DNA of 64,000 nucleotides, from the NCBI RefSeq assembly GCF_009768975.1, contig NZ_CP035733.1, forward strand, positions 1,488,001-1,552,000, written 5' to 3'. The stretch is from Sphingorhabdus lacus (GTDB lineage: Bacteria; Pseudomonadota; Alphaproteobacteria; Sphingomonadales; Sphingomonadaceae). Below are positions 35,519 through 44,633 of the stretch, in pieces (position 1 is the stretch's first letter; each line of letters starts with the position of its first letter). Both the position numbers and the translations under genes were made by a program. A model generated the notes under the pieces. It was not told the origin of the DNA. It saw only the letters and a list, made by a program, of their open reading frames with translations, and ran no database searches.

Positions 35519-36181
35519 ATGTCCTGGACTGACCAGCGGATCGACCAATTGAAGAACCTTTGGGAAAAAGGGCTCACCGCGAGTCAGATCGCCGACGAAT
35601 TGGGCGGTGTTTCGCGCAACGCGGTTATCGGCAAAGCGCACCGTTTAGGCCTGAAATCACGCCCGTCACCCGTCAAGGCCAATGAGGCTGAGAAAAAGGT
35701 AGCGCCCAAGAAGGCAGCGCCAGCAAAGCCCGTTGCGGCTGCTATCGCCAAGCCCCGCGTCGCACCTTCTGCCCCGGCACCGCGCACAGCAGAAGCTGCG
35801 CCTGCATCGGGCGAGGCACCCGCAGAGCGCCCTGCATCCTCGATGCCGCGTATCGTTTCAATCGGACCGGGCGGCTTCATGCGTCAGGGACCTGGCGATC
35901 AACAGGCACCCATTCCGCCTGCCCCGCCCCGCCGTCTGGTGCCTGCAAAGCCAAGCCCCGAAATGGCCGACAAGACTTCGCTGCTCGATCTGAACGAGCG
36001 GGTGTGCCGTTGGCCTTTGGGACATCCGGGTGAAGCGGATTTCCATTTCTGTGGTGAGGCCGTGAACCCCGGCTTCCCCTATTGCGTCGAACATTGTGGG
36101 CGCGCCTATCAGGCGCAGTTGCCACGCGGTGTCCGTCGTCCGCCGCCGCCCATGCCGTTCGGCGGCCCGCGCGTCCGTTAA
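35519..36181 (+). CDS. gcrA: GcrA cell-cycle regulator
   Basis: A 220-residue GcrA. The N-terminal DNA-binding domain, SWTDQRIDQLKNLWEKGLTA then SQIADELGGVSRNAVIGKAHRLGL, is highly characteristic. A long Ala/Pro/Lys-rich linker (about residues 60-150) leads to the C-terminal sigma70-binding region with conserved Cys and His (RVCRWPLGHPGEADFHFCGE, NPGFPYCVEHC). GcrA joins RNA polymerase holoenzyme and activates promoters carrying CcrM-methylated GAnTC sites, coupling transcription to the cell cycle. It is a marker for the alphaproteobacterial lineage. parE follows after 74 bases. Confidence 0.95.
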   Translation: MSWTDQRIDQLKNLWEKGLTASQIADELGGVSRNAVIGKAHRLGLKSRPSPVKANEAEKKVAPKKAAPAKPVAAAIAKPRVAPSAPAPRTAEAAPASGEAPAERPASSMPRIVSIGPGGFMRQGPGDQQAPIPPAPPRRLVPAKPSPEMADKTSLLDLNERVCRWPLGHPGEADFHFCGEAVNPGFPYCVEHCGRAYQAQLPRGVRRPPPPMPFGGPRVR

Positions 36182-36255
36182 TCCTGCGCATATTTCCTGT
36201 GGGCAAAGTTAGACGGTGCTTGCGCCGCTGACTCCCCGCGTCATATAGCACCTGC

Positions 36256-38244
36256 ATGAGTGATGATCTTTTTGGTGGCAGCGCCGCAGCGACCGCCGCC
36301 TCCAACGAATATGACGCTTCAGCCATTGAGGTGCTGGAAGGTCTGGAGCCTGTCCGGCGCCGGCCCGGCATGTATATCGGCGGCGTTGATGAACGTGCGC
36401 TCCACCATCTTGCATCGGAAGTGCTCGACAACTCGATGGACGAGGCGGTTGCTGGACACGCCAACCGGATCGAAGTCCATCTGGGCGTTGGTAACCGGTT
36501 GACGATAACCGACAACGGCCGGGGTATCCCCGTCGATCCCCATCCGAAGTTCCCCGACAAGTCGGCGCTCGAAGTAATTTTGACCACGCTCCATTCGGGC
36601 GGCAAATTCTCTGACAAAGCTTACGCCACTTCAGGCGGTTTGCACGGCGTCGGCGTTTCGGTGGTGAACGCTTTGTCGATCGATACCGTGGTCGAAGTCG
36701 CGCGTAACAGGCAATTATACCGCCAACGCTTCGCACAGGGCCACCCCCTCGGAAAGCTTGAAGAATTAGGGCCCACACCGAACCGGCGCGGGACCACCAT
36801 CGCTTTCACACCCGACCCAGAGATTTTCGGACCGGATGCCAAGTTCAAACCGGCACGGCTTTTCCGCCTCGCGCGGTCCAAGGCCTATTTGTTCGCGGGC
36901 GTCGAAATCCGCTGGCGCTGCGACCCCGAACTGGCAAGCGCGGACGTTCCGGCAGAGGCTGTGTTCCAGTTTCCGGGCGGCCTGTCCGACCATCTTCGCG
37001 AGCAGCTGGGGACGCGCGCCTGCGCCACCACCGACTTTTTTGCAGGAACGCAAGACTTTCCGGACAGCCAGGGCCGCGTCGAATGGGCAGTGTCGTGGCC
37101 GTTATACTCCGACGGCGCCTATAGCTGGTATTGTAACACCATCCCGACCCCCGATGGCGGCACGCATGAAGCGGGTGTTCGCGCAGCCTTGACCAAGGGC
37201 TTGCGCGCCTTTGGCGAATTGGTTGGACAGAAAAAAGCCGCGCAGATCACGGCAGAAGATATCTTCAACGAAGCAGAGCTGATGCTGTCGGTCTTCATCC
37301 GGAACCCACAGTTCCAGAGCCAGACGAAAGACCGGCTGACCTCGCCCGAGGCGACGCGTTTGGTCGAAAATGCGATCCGCGATCATTTTGACCATTTCCT
37401 GACGGACAATATGGAACGCGGCAAAGCCTTGATGGGCTTCATCCTGGAAAAGGTGGACGACCGCCTCCGCCGCAAGGCCGAGCGCGAGGTCAAGCGCAAG
37501 ACGGCGACATCCGGCCGCAAGGTGCGTTTGCCGGGCAAACTGACCGACTGCGCCTCGGATGATCCGACCGGGACCGAATTGTTCATCGTCGAAGGCGACA
37601 GCGCCGGCGGCAGCGCAAAGCAGGCACGTGACCGCAAGACGCAGGCAATTTTGCCAATCCGGGGTAAAATCCTGAACGTCGCATCCGCCACAGCGGACAA
37701 AATTCGCGCCAATAACGAAATCGCCGACCTGCAACTCGCGCTGGGATGTGGCGTGCGCAAGGACTGCAACCCTGACAATCTGCGTTATGAACGTGTCATC
37801 ATCATGACCGACGCCGATGTCGACGGGGCGCATATTGCGACCTTGCTGATGACCTTCTTCTTTCAGGAAATGCCAGAGATTGTGAAGGCGGGTCACCTAT
37901 TCCTCGCACGGCCGCCGCTCTATCGCCTCACCCATGGTAGCCAGAGTGTGTATGCCGCCGACGACGCGCATCGCGCCGAATTGGAAGCGACCGTGTTCAA
38001 GAATAAGAAGGTCGAAGTCGGCCGCTTTAAAGGTCTGGGCGAAATGAACCCTGGCCAGTTGCGCGAAACGACGATGGACCCCAAGAGCCGATCGCTCATC
38101 CGCATTACATTGCCGCACGAATATGAACGGCGCGCGGCGGTAACCGATCTGGTCGACCGTCTCATGGGTAAAAATCCGGAGCACCGGTTCAACTTCATTC
38201 AGGACAACGCAGCCCAGCTTGACGAGGAGGCGATTGACGCCTGA
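36256..38244 (+). CDS. parE: DNA topoisomerase IV subunit B
   Basis: A 662-residue ATPase subunit of topoisomerase IV. GHKL ATP-site motifs are VLDNSMDEAVAGHANRIEVH (start), TDNGRGIPVD and GGLHGVGVSVVNALS. The transducer domain follows. The TOPRIM motif is IVEGDSAGGSAKQARDRKTQ, with DADVDGAHI as the Mg-binding aspartates. The C-terminal part ends RFKGLGEMNPGQLRETTMDP as in ParE. Relaxation and decatenation of daughter chromosomes is the role. It resembles ParE rather than GyrB in length and in lacking the GyrB insert. Confidence 0.95.
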   Translation: MSDDLFGGSAAATAASNEYDASAIEVLEGLEPVRRRPGMYIGGVDERALHHLASEVLDNSMDEAVAGHANRIEVHLGVGNRLTITDNGRGIPVDPHPKFPDKSALEVILTTLHSGGKFSDKAYATSGGLHGVGVSVVNALSIDTVVEVARNRQLYRQRFAQGHPLGKLEELGPTPNRRGTTIAFTPDPEIFGPDAKFKPARLFRLARSKAYLFAGVEIRWRCDPELASADVPAEAVFQFPGGLSDHLREQLGTRACATTDFFAGTQDFPDSQGRVEWAVSWPLYSDGAYSWYCNTIPTPDGGTHEAGVRAALTKGLRAFGELVGQKKAAQITAEDIFNEAELMLSVFIRNPQFQSQTKDRLTSPEATRLVENAIRDHFDHFLTDNMERGKALMGFILEKVDDRLRRKAEREVKRKTATSGRKVRLPGKLTDCASDDPTGTELFIVEGDSAGGSAKQARDRKTQAILPIRGKILNVASATADKIRANNEIADLQLALGCGVRKDCNPDNLRYERVIIMTDADVDGAHIATLLMTFFFQEMPEIVKAGHLFLARPPLYRLTHGSQSVYAADDAHRAELEATVFKNKKVEVGRFKGLGEMNPGQLRETTMDPKSRSLIRITLPHEYERRAAVTDLVDRLMGKNPEHRFNFIQDNAAQLDEEAIDA

Positions 38245-38327
38245 TAAAACGCCATAGCCTGTCTGTTAAACTGCCCAGATCCGGCAGATTTCAAAATTCG
38301 GACCGGGACAATGATCGGAGAATATGC

Positions 38328-39626
38328 ATGAAGAAATGGATACTCCTGCTCTCGCTCGCGGCATTACAAGGCTCACCTGCCTATGCCCAAACCCCGGCAA
38401 AGACAGAAGCCACCCCTGCAAAACCGATGGATATGCGGATTGAACAGCTTCCCTCGGTACTTGCCGGGACGCTCCCCTATGATATGTTTTTCGCGCCGAG
38501 TTTTTTGGCTGCTGTCCCGGTCGCTCAACTTAAATTGGTATCCGACCAATTCATCGCCGAGCACGGCAAACCGTTGAAGATCATCTCGGTTGAACCCCAA
38601 GGGCAAAACAGCGCCACGGTCAAAATCGAATATGAAAAGGCCATTGCAACCGCGCAAATCTCGGTTGAACCAGCCGCGCCCCATAAGGTTGTGGGTTTGC
38701 TGATCACCGGTTTTGACGTGAAGGGAGACAGTCCTGCAAAAATCGATGCCGCGTTTGCCGCATTGCCGGGGAAAGCGGGCTATCTGGTTGAAAAAATCGG
38801 CGCGGATGGGCGGCGGACCCAAATTGCAGGTCGCGCGACCGGACAGCAATTTGCGATAGCCTCGACCTTTAAACTTTATGTGCTCGCCGAACTCGCCTCC
38901 CAAGTGCAGGCGGGTCGCCGCAGTTGGTCGGATGTCGTCCCCATTCTTGCGAACAGCCATTCGTCCAGCGCCACCGTAAACTGGCCCCGCAACACGCCGG
39001 TCACCCTGCAGACGCTTGCGACATGGATGATATCGGCGAGTGACAATGCCTCAACAGATGCGCTCATGCGGGTTCTTGGCCGGGATGCGGTCGAACGAAA
39101 ACTGGCGACCATCGGGCATAGCGATCCCGACAAGGCATTGCCCATGCTGAATACGGTCGAGGCATTTGCCTTGAAGAGCAACGCGGATTTGCGGACCCGT
39201 TTCCAGAAAGCCAATGAGGCGGAACAGCGCAACATTCTCGACAAGGAAGCCACTTCGCTCAGCTTTGAGAAGGTAGATCTGGTAAATCTGGGTTCAGGCC
39301 CTGTTGCAATCGACAGCATCGAATGGTTCGCTTCCCCTTCCGACATTGCCAATCTGCTCGGCAATATCCGCCAGACCGGAAGCCAAACCGCGCTTGACGT
39401 GATGGCCGTCAACAAAGGAGTTGCCCCTGCTTCGGCCAATAAGTGGCAGTATCTCGGCTATAAGGGCGGTTCCGAGCCCGGCGTCATCTCCATGAGCTTC
39501 CTCGCCCAGTCAAAAGCGGGTAACTGGTATGTCATCACGGGTAGCTGGAATGACACGACGAAAGAGGTGCAAAACGAGGCTTTTGCCGCGTTGATGGCCC
39601 GGCTGCTGGACAGTGTTGCGAGCTGA
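38328..39626 (+). CDS. Class A beta-lactamase-fold serine hydrolase with N-terminal extra domain
   Basis: A 432-residue secreted protein (signal ending PAYAQ). Residues about 35-130 form an extra domain (FFAPSFLAAVPVAQLKLVSD; QNSATVKIEYEKAIATAQI) resembling NTF2/DUF3887-like modules. The rest has the penicillin-recognising fold: Ser179-x-x-Lys182 (STFK), Ser238-Asp239-Asn240 (SDN) and Lys379-Gly-Gly. At the omega-loop, where class A enzymes have ExxLN with the deacylating Glu166, this protein reads LPMLN (Leu271). It may therefore acylate with beta-lactams or a peptide but deacylate poorly, so it could be an esterase, a peptidase or a penicillin-binding protein rather than a resistance enzyme. 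Confidence 0.8.
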   Translation: MKKWILLLSLAALQGSPAYAQTPAKTEATPAKPMDMRIEQLPSVLAGTLPYDMFFAPSFLAAVPVAQLKLVSDQFIAEHGKPLKIISVEPQGQNSATVKIEYEKAIATAQISVEPAAPHKVVGLLITGFDVKGDSPAKIDAAFAALPGKAGYLVEKIGADGRRTQIAGRATGQQFAIASTFKLYVLAELASQVQAGRRSWSDVVPILANSHSSSATVNWPRNTPVTLQTLATWMISASDNASTDALMRVLGRDAVERKLATIGHSDPDKALPMLNTVEAFALKSNADLRTRFQKANEAEQRNILDKEATSLSFEKVDLVNLGSGPVAIDSIEWFASPSDIANLLGNIRQTGSQTALDVMAVNKGVAPASANKWQYLGYKGGSEPGVISMSFLAQSKAGNWYVITGSWNDTTKEVQNEAFAALMARLLDSVAS

Positions 39627-39647
39627 TTTAGTGCGGTAATTGCCGGA

Positions 39648-40439
39648 TCAGGCGGTGAGCGATTCCACCAGCGCCTTCACCTTTTTCTGGCGCCACTGCG
39701 GCAGCGGCGCGACGAGCCAGTAGGCAAGCCGGCTTTCCTTGGCATTATCCAATGCCTTCACCCGACCGGCCGCCAAATCGGCCTCTGCCAATAAATGCGG
39801 AACATTTGCCCGGCCAAGGCCAATGGCCGCCGCATCTATTGCAAGTCCGGCATCGGCAAGACGGAGCGCGGGAAGCCCGTCAGCTATCGGGCAATGCGGC
39901 CAGCTAATAGGTGTATCCGCGCCACCTTCGGGTGCGCCGACGGTAACAAAGGCGCCTTCCGCAAGCCGCACGCCTTCATGCTCGCCGGGCCCATCGGTCA
40001 GCCGGATCGCCAGGTCGAGATTGGCTTCGGTAAAGTCGATATCTTCATCCGCCGAAATCAGGGTGAAGCGCGTATCGGGATTGGCCTGCCCAAATGTCGC
40101 AAGGCGCGCGGCCAGCCATTTTGCGGTAAAGTCGCGCGGGGCGGCGATGGTCAGGGAGTTGGATGACTGCCCCGCCTGCATGGCGCGCACGGCATCTTCA
40201 AACATAAGGAAGCCCTGACGCAAAGCCTCCAGCCCTGCGGTGCCTTCACCGGTCAATTCCAAACCCTTGGGCGTGCGCCGGAACAGCACCACCCCCAGCA
40301 TATCTTCCAAGGCGCGGATCTGCTGACCAACCGCCGCTGGCGTAACCGCCAGCTCATCTGCAGCCTTGGTAAAGCTCAAATGCCGCGCGGCTGCGTCGAG
40401 GACGCGCAGACCATTGAGCGGCAAATGCGTCCGTTTCAT
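39648..40439 (-). CDS. LysR-family transcriptional regulator, GcvA-like, short
   Basis: A 263-residue LysR-type regulator. The N-terminal helix-turn-helix is typical of the GcvA/AmpR branch (LPLNGLRVLDAAARHLSFTK; ELAVTPAAVGQQIRALED). The effector domain is shorter than the usual 200 or so residues, and the whole protein is about 30 residues below family length. The start overlaps the stop of apaG by four bases, placing it at the end of the leuB-metZ-apaG series. The target is unknown; control of the adjacent methionine/leucine genes is possible. Confidence 0.9.
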   Translation of the reverse strand: MKRTHLPLNGLRVLDAAARHLSFTKAADELAVTPAAVGQQIRALEDMLGVVLFRRTPKGLELTGEGTAGLEALRQGFLMFEDAVRAMQAGQSSNSLTIAAPRDFTAKWLAARLATFGQANPDTRFTLISADEDIDFTEANLDLAIRLTDGPGEHEGVRLAEGAFVTVGAPEGGADTPISWPHCPIADGLPALRLADAGLAIDAAAIGLGRANVPHLLAEADLAAGRVKALDNAKESRLAYWLVAPLPQWRQKKVKALVESLTA

Positions 40440-40846
40440 CGCGTCGTCGCCGGTGCCAGCAATTGGAAACGCGGGATTTCTGCCAGAAATGTGCTGCCAT
40501 CGGCGCGGATGAAGCGATACTGCCCCTCCATCATACCACTCGGCGTTCCGAGCGGACAGCCGGACACATAGTCATGGCTGTCACCGGGATTGAGCAGCGG
40601 TTGTTCGCCGACAACCCCGTCGCCATCGACATGGTTCACCATCGCGCGGCCATCGGTGATTTTCCAATGGCGGGTCAGCAGTTGCACAGGTTCGTCACCG
40701 TGATTTTCGATCCGGATATGATAGGACCAGAACCACCGCCCCTGCGCAGGCTGCGATTGTTCATTGAGATAATTGGGTGCGACGCGGACCGTGATGCCGT
40801 TGGTGGTCGCGCTGGCGGTGAAGAAGGAATCCAGAATATTGCTCAT
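40436..40846 (-). CDS. apaG: ApaG domain protein
   Basis: A 136-residue ApaG protein of normal length. The fibronectin-III-like fold shows VRVAPNYLNEQSQ, YHIRIENHGDEPVQLLTRHW and VVGEQPLLNPGDSHDYVSGC with the family GT-rich turn LGTPSGMMEGQY. ApaG has been linked to cobalt/magnesium resistance and diadenosine tetraphosphate metabolism without a fixed biochemical role. Four-base overlaps with metZ (upstream) and lysR (downstream) show translational coupling. Confidence 0.93.
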   Translation of the reverse strand: MSNILDSFFTASATTNGITVRVAPNYLNEQSQPAQGRWFWSYHIRIENHGDEPVQLLTRHWKITDGRAMVNHVDGDGVVGEQPLLNPGDSHDYVSGCPLGTPSGMMEGQYRFIRADGSTFLAEIPRFQLLAPATTR

Positions 40847-42051
40847 AAACCGGCCACCTTTAATGCCTGATCCAGATCGTCGATCAGATCCTGCGGATCC
40901 TCCAGCCCGACATTGATACGGATCATCCCTTCGCCGACCCCCATTGCTTCACGGCCTTCTGGCCCCATGCCATGATGTGTGGACGATGCCGGGTGGCACA
41001 TCAAGCTGCGGGCATCGCCGATATTGTTCGAAATATCGATCAACTGCAGGGCATTCAGCAACTGGTGCGCCTGCTTGCGTCCGCCGTCGAGGACAAAGGA
41101 AAAGATCGGGCCGCAGGCCTTCATCTGGCTCATTGCCAGATTATGCTGCGGGTGGCTGGCAAGACCGGGATGCAGGATCGTCGGCACGCGCCCTTCCAGA
41201 AATTTGCCGACTTTCAGCGCATTCTCCGACTGCCGCATCGCGCGCAGTTCCAGCGTTTCCAGCCCCTTGTGCACCACCCAGGCATTGAAGGGGGAGATGT
41301 TCGGCCCCGTATTGCGCTGAAACGGCAACAGCACCTCATCAATCCATTTCTGCGTCCCGCACACGGCACCAGCCAGCACGCGGCCCTGCCCGTCCATCAA
41401 TTTGGTTGCACTATAGGCCACGACATCTGCGCCATAATCCATGGGACGTTGCAGCACGCTCGTGGCAAAGGCATTGTCGACAACGGTGGTGATGCCATGC
41501 TCTTTTGCCAGCCCGCACACATAGGCCATATCTACGATATCCATCGTCGGGTTCGCCGGCGTTTCGAAGAAAAAGACTTTGGTGTTGGGCTGGATAGCCG
41601 CTTTCCACGCGTCATTGTCGCGGCTGTCGATGGTGGTTGTCGTAATCCCCCATTTTGGCAGCAGATTGTCGGTCAGCCAGCGGCACGACCCAAATGCGGC
41701 CCGCGCCGCCACAACATGGTCGCCCTGTTCCAATTGGCACAGCAACGCCGTCGTCATTGCGGCCATGCCGGTGGCTTGGGCGCGGCACGCCTCGGCCCCT
41801 TCCATCAGCGCGATGCGTTCTTCCAGCATCTGCACCGTCGGATTTTGCAGCCGGGAATAGGTCATGCCCTCGGCTTCACCGGCAAAGCGCGCCGCGACAG
41901 TCTCGGCATCGTCATAGGTGAAGCCGGACGACAGGAACAAGGCTTCCGATGTCTCGCCATGTTCGCTGCGCCATGTGCCGCCGCGGATAGCTTGGGTGGC
42001 GGGGCGCCAAGTGCTGGTGATAGCGCGATTCTGGCCGGTGGTTTTCTTCAT
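40843..42051 (-). CDS. metZ: O-succinylhomoserine sulfhydrylase
   Basis: A 402-residue PLP enzyme of the Cys/Met-metabolism gamma-family. It begins MKKTTGQNRAIT; the ATG at 42051 is the first in the frame, earlier codons needing TTG. The PLP-lysine motif is VAYSATKLMDGQGR, with SRLQNPTVQMLEERIALMEG and ETPANPTMDIVD also family-typical. MetZ makes homocysteine directly from O-succinylhomoserine and sulfide. It lies 26 bases downstream of leuB in the same direction. Cystathionine gamma-synthase is the alternative, but the sequence resembles the sulfhydrylase branch more closely. Confidence 0.9.
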   Translation of the reverse strand: MKKTTGQNRAITSTWRPATQAIRGGTWRSEHGETSEALFLSSGFTYDDAETVAARFAGEAEGMTYSRLQNPTVQMLEERIALMEGAEACRAQATGMAAMTTALLCQLEQGDHVVAARAAFGSCRWLTDNLLPKWGITTTTIDSRDNDAWKAAIQPNTKVFFFETPANPTMDIVDMAYVCGLAKEHGITTVVDNAFATSVLQRPMDYGADVVAYSATKLMDGQGRVLAGAVCGTQKWIDEVLLPFQRNTGPNISPFNAWVVHKGLETLELRAMRQSENALKVGKFLEGRVPTILHPGLASHPQHNLAMSQMKACGPIFSFVLDGGRKQAHQLLNALQLIDISNNIGDARSLMCHPASSTHHGMGPEGREAMGVGEGMIRINVGLEDPQDLIDDLDQALKVAGL

Positions 42052-42077
42052 GGGTCGCTTTTCGGGTAGCAAAGGGT

Positions 42078-43124
42078 TCAGGTCAAGGCAGCAAGAACGG
42101 CATCGCCCATTTCACGGGTGGATAGCGTACCGCCCAGATCAGGCGAGCGCGCACCATTTGCCAACGCCATGGCAACCGCACGCTCAATCCGGTCCGCCGC
42201 GGTGGCATGATTCAGCGAATAACGCAGCATCATCGCCGCCGACAATATGGTCGCCAACGGGTTGGCCTTGCCCTGCCCTGCAATATCCGGCGCGCTTCCG
42301 TGGATGGGCTCGTAGAGCCCCTTTTGCGCGCTATCAAGCGAGGCGCTCGGCAGCATTCCGATCGATCCCGCGCACATACTGGCCTGATCCGACAGGATGT
42401 CGCCGAACAAATTTCCGGTCACGATGACATCAAACTGCCCCGGGTTGCGCACCAACTGCATCGCGGCATTATCGACATACATATGGCTGAGCGCGACATC
42501 GGGATATTCCTGCGCGGTTTCAATCACCACATCGCGCCACAATTGCGATGTCTCCAGCACATTGGCCTTATCCACCGAGCACAGCTTTTTTCCCCGCGCC
42601 ATGGCGGTTTCAAATCCGACCCGGGCAATCCGGCGGACCTCATCCTCATCATAGGACATGATGTCATAGCCTTCGCGCTTTCCGTCCGCTGTGGTGCGCA
42701 TGCCCTTCTCGCCAAAATAGACGTCGCCATTCAATTCGCGCACGATGACCATATCGATCTGGCTGGCGACTTCGGGACGCAAGGCGCTGGCGTCGGCGAG
42801 TTCGGGAAATAGTTTGGCAGGACGCAAATTGGCAAAAAGGCCAAGTTCTTTCCGCAAACCAAGGATCGCCTGTTCGGGGCGCAGATGCCGTTCGAGCGCA
42901 TCACAATCAGGATCACCCACGGCACCGAATAAAATGGCATCAGCACGTCGGGCCAGGTCCAGCGTTTCAGGCGGCAGAGGATGTCCGGTCGCCTTATAGG
43001 CAGCGCCGCCAACTAGAGCCTCCTCAAAATGGAGCGAGTCGAGCGAAAGTGCTTCCAGCACGCGGCGGGTCTCCGCAATGACTTCGGGTCCAATTCCGTC
43101 ACCGGGAAGCAAAGCAATGAGCAC
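42078..43124 (-). CDS. leuB: 3-isopropylmalate dehydrogenase
   Basis: A 348-residue decarboxylating dehydrogenase of normal length. The NAD/substrate signature regions include [40 protein letters not shown] in part ([12 protein letters not shown]), and [20 protein letters not shown]. The [17 protein letters not shown] motif near the C-terminus closes the cofactor site. The GTG at 43124 is chosen because AGAAGGA lies 10 bases upstream and the protein then starts at the family position; the frame is open farther upstream. It converts 3-isopropylmalate to 2-oxoisocaproate in leucine synthesis. Confidence 0.92.
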   Translation of the reverse strand: MLIALLPGDGIGPEVIAETRRVLEALSLDSLHFEEALVGGAAYKATGHPLPPETLDLARRADAILFGAVGDPDCDALERHLRPEQAILGLRKELGLFANLRPAKLFPELADASALRPEVASQIDMVIVRELNGDVYFGEKGMRTTADGKREGYDIMSYDEDEVRRIARVGFETAMARGKKLCSVDKANVLETSQLWRDVVIETAQEYPDVALSHMYVDNAAMQLVRNPGQFDVIVTGNLFGDILSDQASMCAGSIGMLPSASLDSAQKGLYEPIHGSAPDIAGQGKANPLATILSAAMMLRYSLNHATAADRIERAVAMALANGARSPDLGGTLSTREMGDAVLAALT

Positions 43125-43188
43125 GGGTCCGATATCCTTCTGGTATATGATATGAAAAGTCCGGTTTCCCTTGCCGTCCCAGCCCCGA

Positions 43189-43779
43189 TTAGGCAACCGC
43201 CCTTTTTAGCCTGTCTACCAGACGTTCCCGCGCCGCCATCACATCGGTGCGGCGTTCTCCCAGCACATGCGCCACCAAGCGCTCACGGTTCTGGGCCATC
43301 ATGGCGACCGGAGCTCCGTCCGGTCCGCCCTCTTCGGCATAGCCCAACTCCGCAAGAAGGAGGGTCTCATATTGCGCCAGCGCGCCCGCCCATATGCGTG
43401 CAGCAGGCGCCAGCTCAATGGCCGAGAGCATACCGTCCAGCGCACTGTGCAGCCGTGGATAGGGATGCGCCTCTGGCAATGTCGCAGCGGTCAGCGCCGT
43501 CACCCAGTCAATCGCAGCGATCGCCAGCGGTTCAGAAAGCAAATGCGCGCGGCTGTGGAGTGGCTCTGCCACAAGAGACGCCAATTGCCCCGGTGTACGC
43601 ACCCGCCATTCGCCCTTGATGACATTGCCGGGAATAAGCACAGGCCGCAAATTCCGCCCCCGCGCGCCTTGCACATAGCCGACGAGCAAACCGTCATCGG
43701 CGCTGAACGCCCTGACGATGGCCCCGGTCTCACCGTGGCTGCGTACCGAGCAGATTATGGCGGTGGCGCTAATGTGCAT
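43189..43779 (-). CDS. recO: DNA repair protein RecO
   Basis: A 196-residue RecO. The N-terminal OB-fold shows [20 protein letters not shown] and GYVQGARG; the helical C-terminal part includes [12 protein letters not shown] and [14 protein letters not shown], the latter highly characteristic. It is shorter than E. coli RecO (about 240 residues) and has no visible zinc-binding cysteines. RecO loads RecA on SSB-covered single-stranded DNA with RecR. It precedes leuB in the same direction with a 64-base gap. Confidence 0.9.
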   Translation of the reverse strand: MHISATAIICSVRSHGETGAIVRAFSADDGLLVGYVQGARGRNLRPVLIPGNVIKGEWRVRTPGQLASLVAEPLHSRAHLLSEPLAIAAIDWVTALTAATLPEAHPYPRLHSALDGMLSAIELAPAARIWAGALAQYETLLLAELGYAEEGGPDGAPVAMMAQNRERLVAHVLGERRTDVMAARERLVDRLKRAVA

Positions 43780-43830
43780 AGGCTATCATGCCAAGCCGGT
43801 GTCCATAGGGGAAGCGATATCCCCTATTTG

Positions 43831-44133
43831 CTAAGCCGAGATTTTGAAAAGCGCCGCGCCCTCATATTTTTCGGCCTCGGGTTCGAACAGCTCATCAATT
43901 TCAAAATGGCTGTCGGTAATCTGCAGATCGTTCAACCCTTGCAGATGAAAAGCCCCCAGCTTCTTTTCACGCGGCGGCTCGCCGTGCTTTTCGAGGGTGA
44001 TCGCATCGATGAACAGCGCATTATTCTTGGTGTACAGGACATGCGGCGCAAGCTTCATGGCAACGCCATTATAGACCGCCGTCACACATTTTTTCAGTGC
44101 GATGGCTTCCAGCAGAAGTTGATTTGTAGACAT
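43831..44133 (-). CDS. Conserved small protein of unknown function, possibly WYL-like
   Basis: A 100-residue protein. After a short helix (LLLEAIALKKCVTAVYNGVA) it is mainly beta: KLAPHVLYTKNNALFIDAI, KLGAFHLQGLNDLQITD. The pattern (a strand ending in PH-x-L-Y, then a DAI strand and a LNDLQ turn) resembles the small beta-barrel of WYL domains that bind nucleic acid or nucleotides, but the tryptophan-tyrosine-leucine signature is absent. It is the last gene before an intergenic region containing a hairpin. Confidence 0.6.
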   Translation of the reverse strand: MSTNQLLLEAIALKKCVTAVYNGVAMKLAPHVLYTKNNALFIDAITLEKHGEPPREKKLGAFHLQGLNDLQITDSHFEIDELFEPEAEKYEGAALFKISA

Positions 44134-44286
44134 AACGCCAAGTTATCGCAGCCACCGCTTCGCGCAAGTGTAAAATTGTGCAGCGCAACACAAAATCAAG
44201 CGGACTTGCAAAAATCCTTACCGGCGATATCTTGAAGCTCTATCTGAGGAATTTATGCACGAGATTGCCACCCGTTAACTCAGTGC

Positions 44287-44303
44287 CTGCGGATCATCCG
44301 CAG
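44287..44303. repeat. Short perfect hairpin upstream of yjhX
   Basis: CTGCGGA-tca-TCCGCAG, followed nine bases later by TTTT. It lies in the 242-base gap between the WYL-like gene and yjhX and could be a weak terminator or an operator in the yjhX leader. Confidence 0.35.
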
Positions 44304-44375
44304 ACCTGAAGTTTTAGCCCCGGCCATGCGCATGGCGCAGGCCGGTCTCTAAACCTATTCAACGGGTTACATTCC

Positions 44376-44633
44376 ATGAATATTTCAAAACAGGAACAGC
44401 GCGTGCTGCACGCGCTGGCCCAAGGCGGTTCAATTATCCACCGCTTTGACGAACGCGGACATATCGTCGAGGTCGACTGCATGAACCGCGATGGCTGGCG
44501 CCTCGCCGATTGCACGCTTGCCGTCTTTCACAAACTGCGGCGCAGAAAGCTGATCGGCAGCTTAGGTGGCGCGCCCTACCGCATTACGCGCGAGGGCCTA
44601 TGCGCGGTCAGGTCGCAACTCGACAACCGTTAG
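44376..44633 (+). CDS. yjhX: YjhX/UPF0386 family protein
   Basis: An 85-residue protein matching the UPF0386/YjhX family over its whole length: [36 protein letters not shown] and [20 protein letters not shown]. coli YjhX has been described as the toxin of the YjhX-YjhQ pair; no GNAT-type YjhQ partner is next to it, so a toxin role here is unproven. It is a winged-helix-like small protein. Its stop overlaps the stop of the convergent alpha/beta hydrolase gene. Confidence 0.9.
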   Translation: MNISKQEQRVLHALAQGGSIIHRFDERGHIVEVDCMNRDGWRLADCTLAVFHKLRRRKLIGSLGGAPYRITREGLCAVRSQLDNR

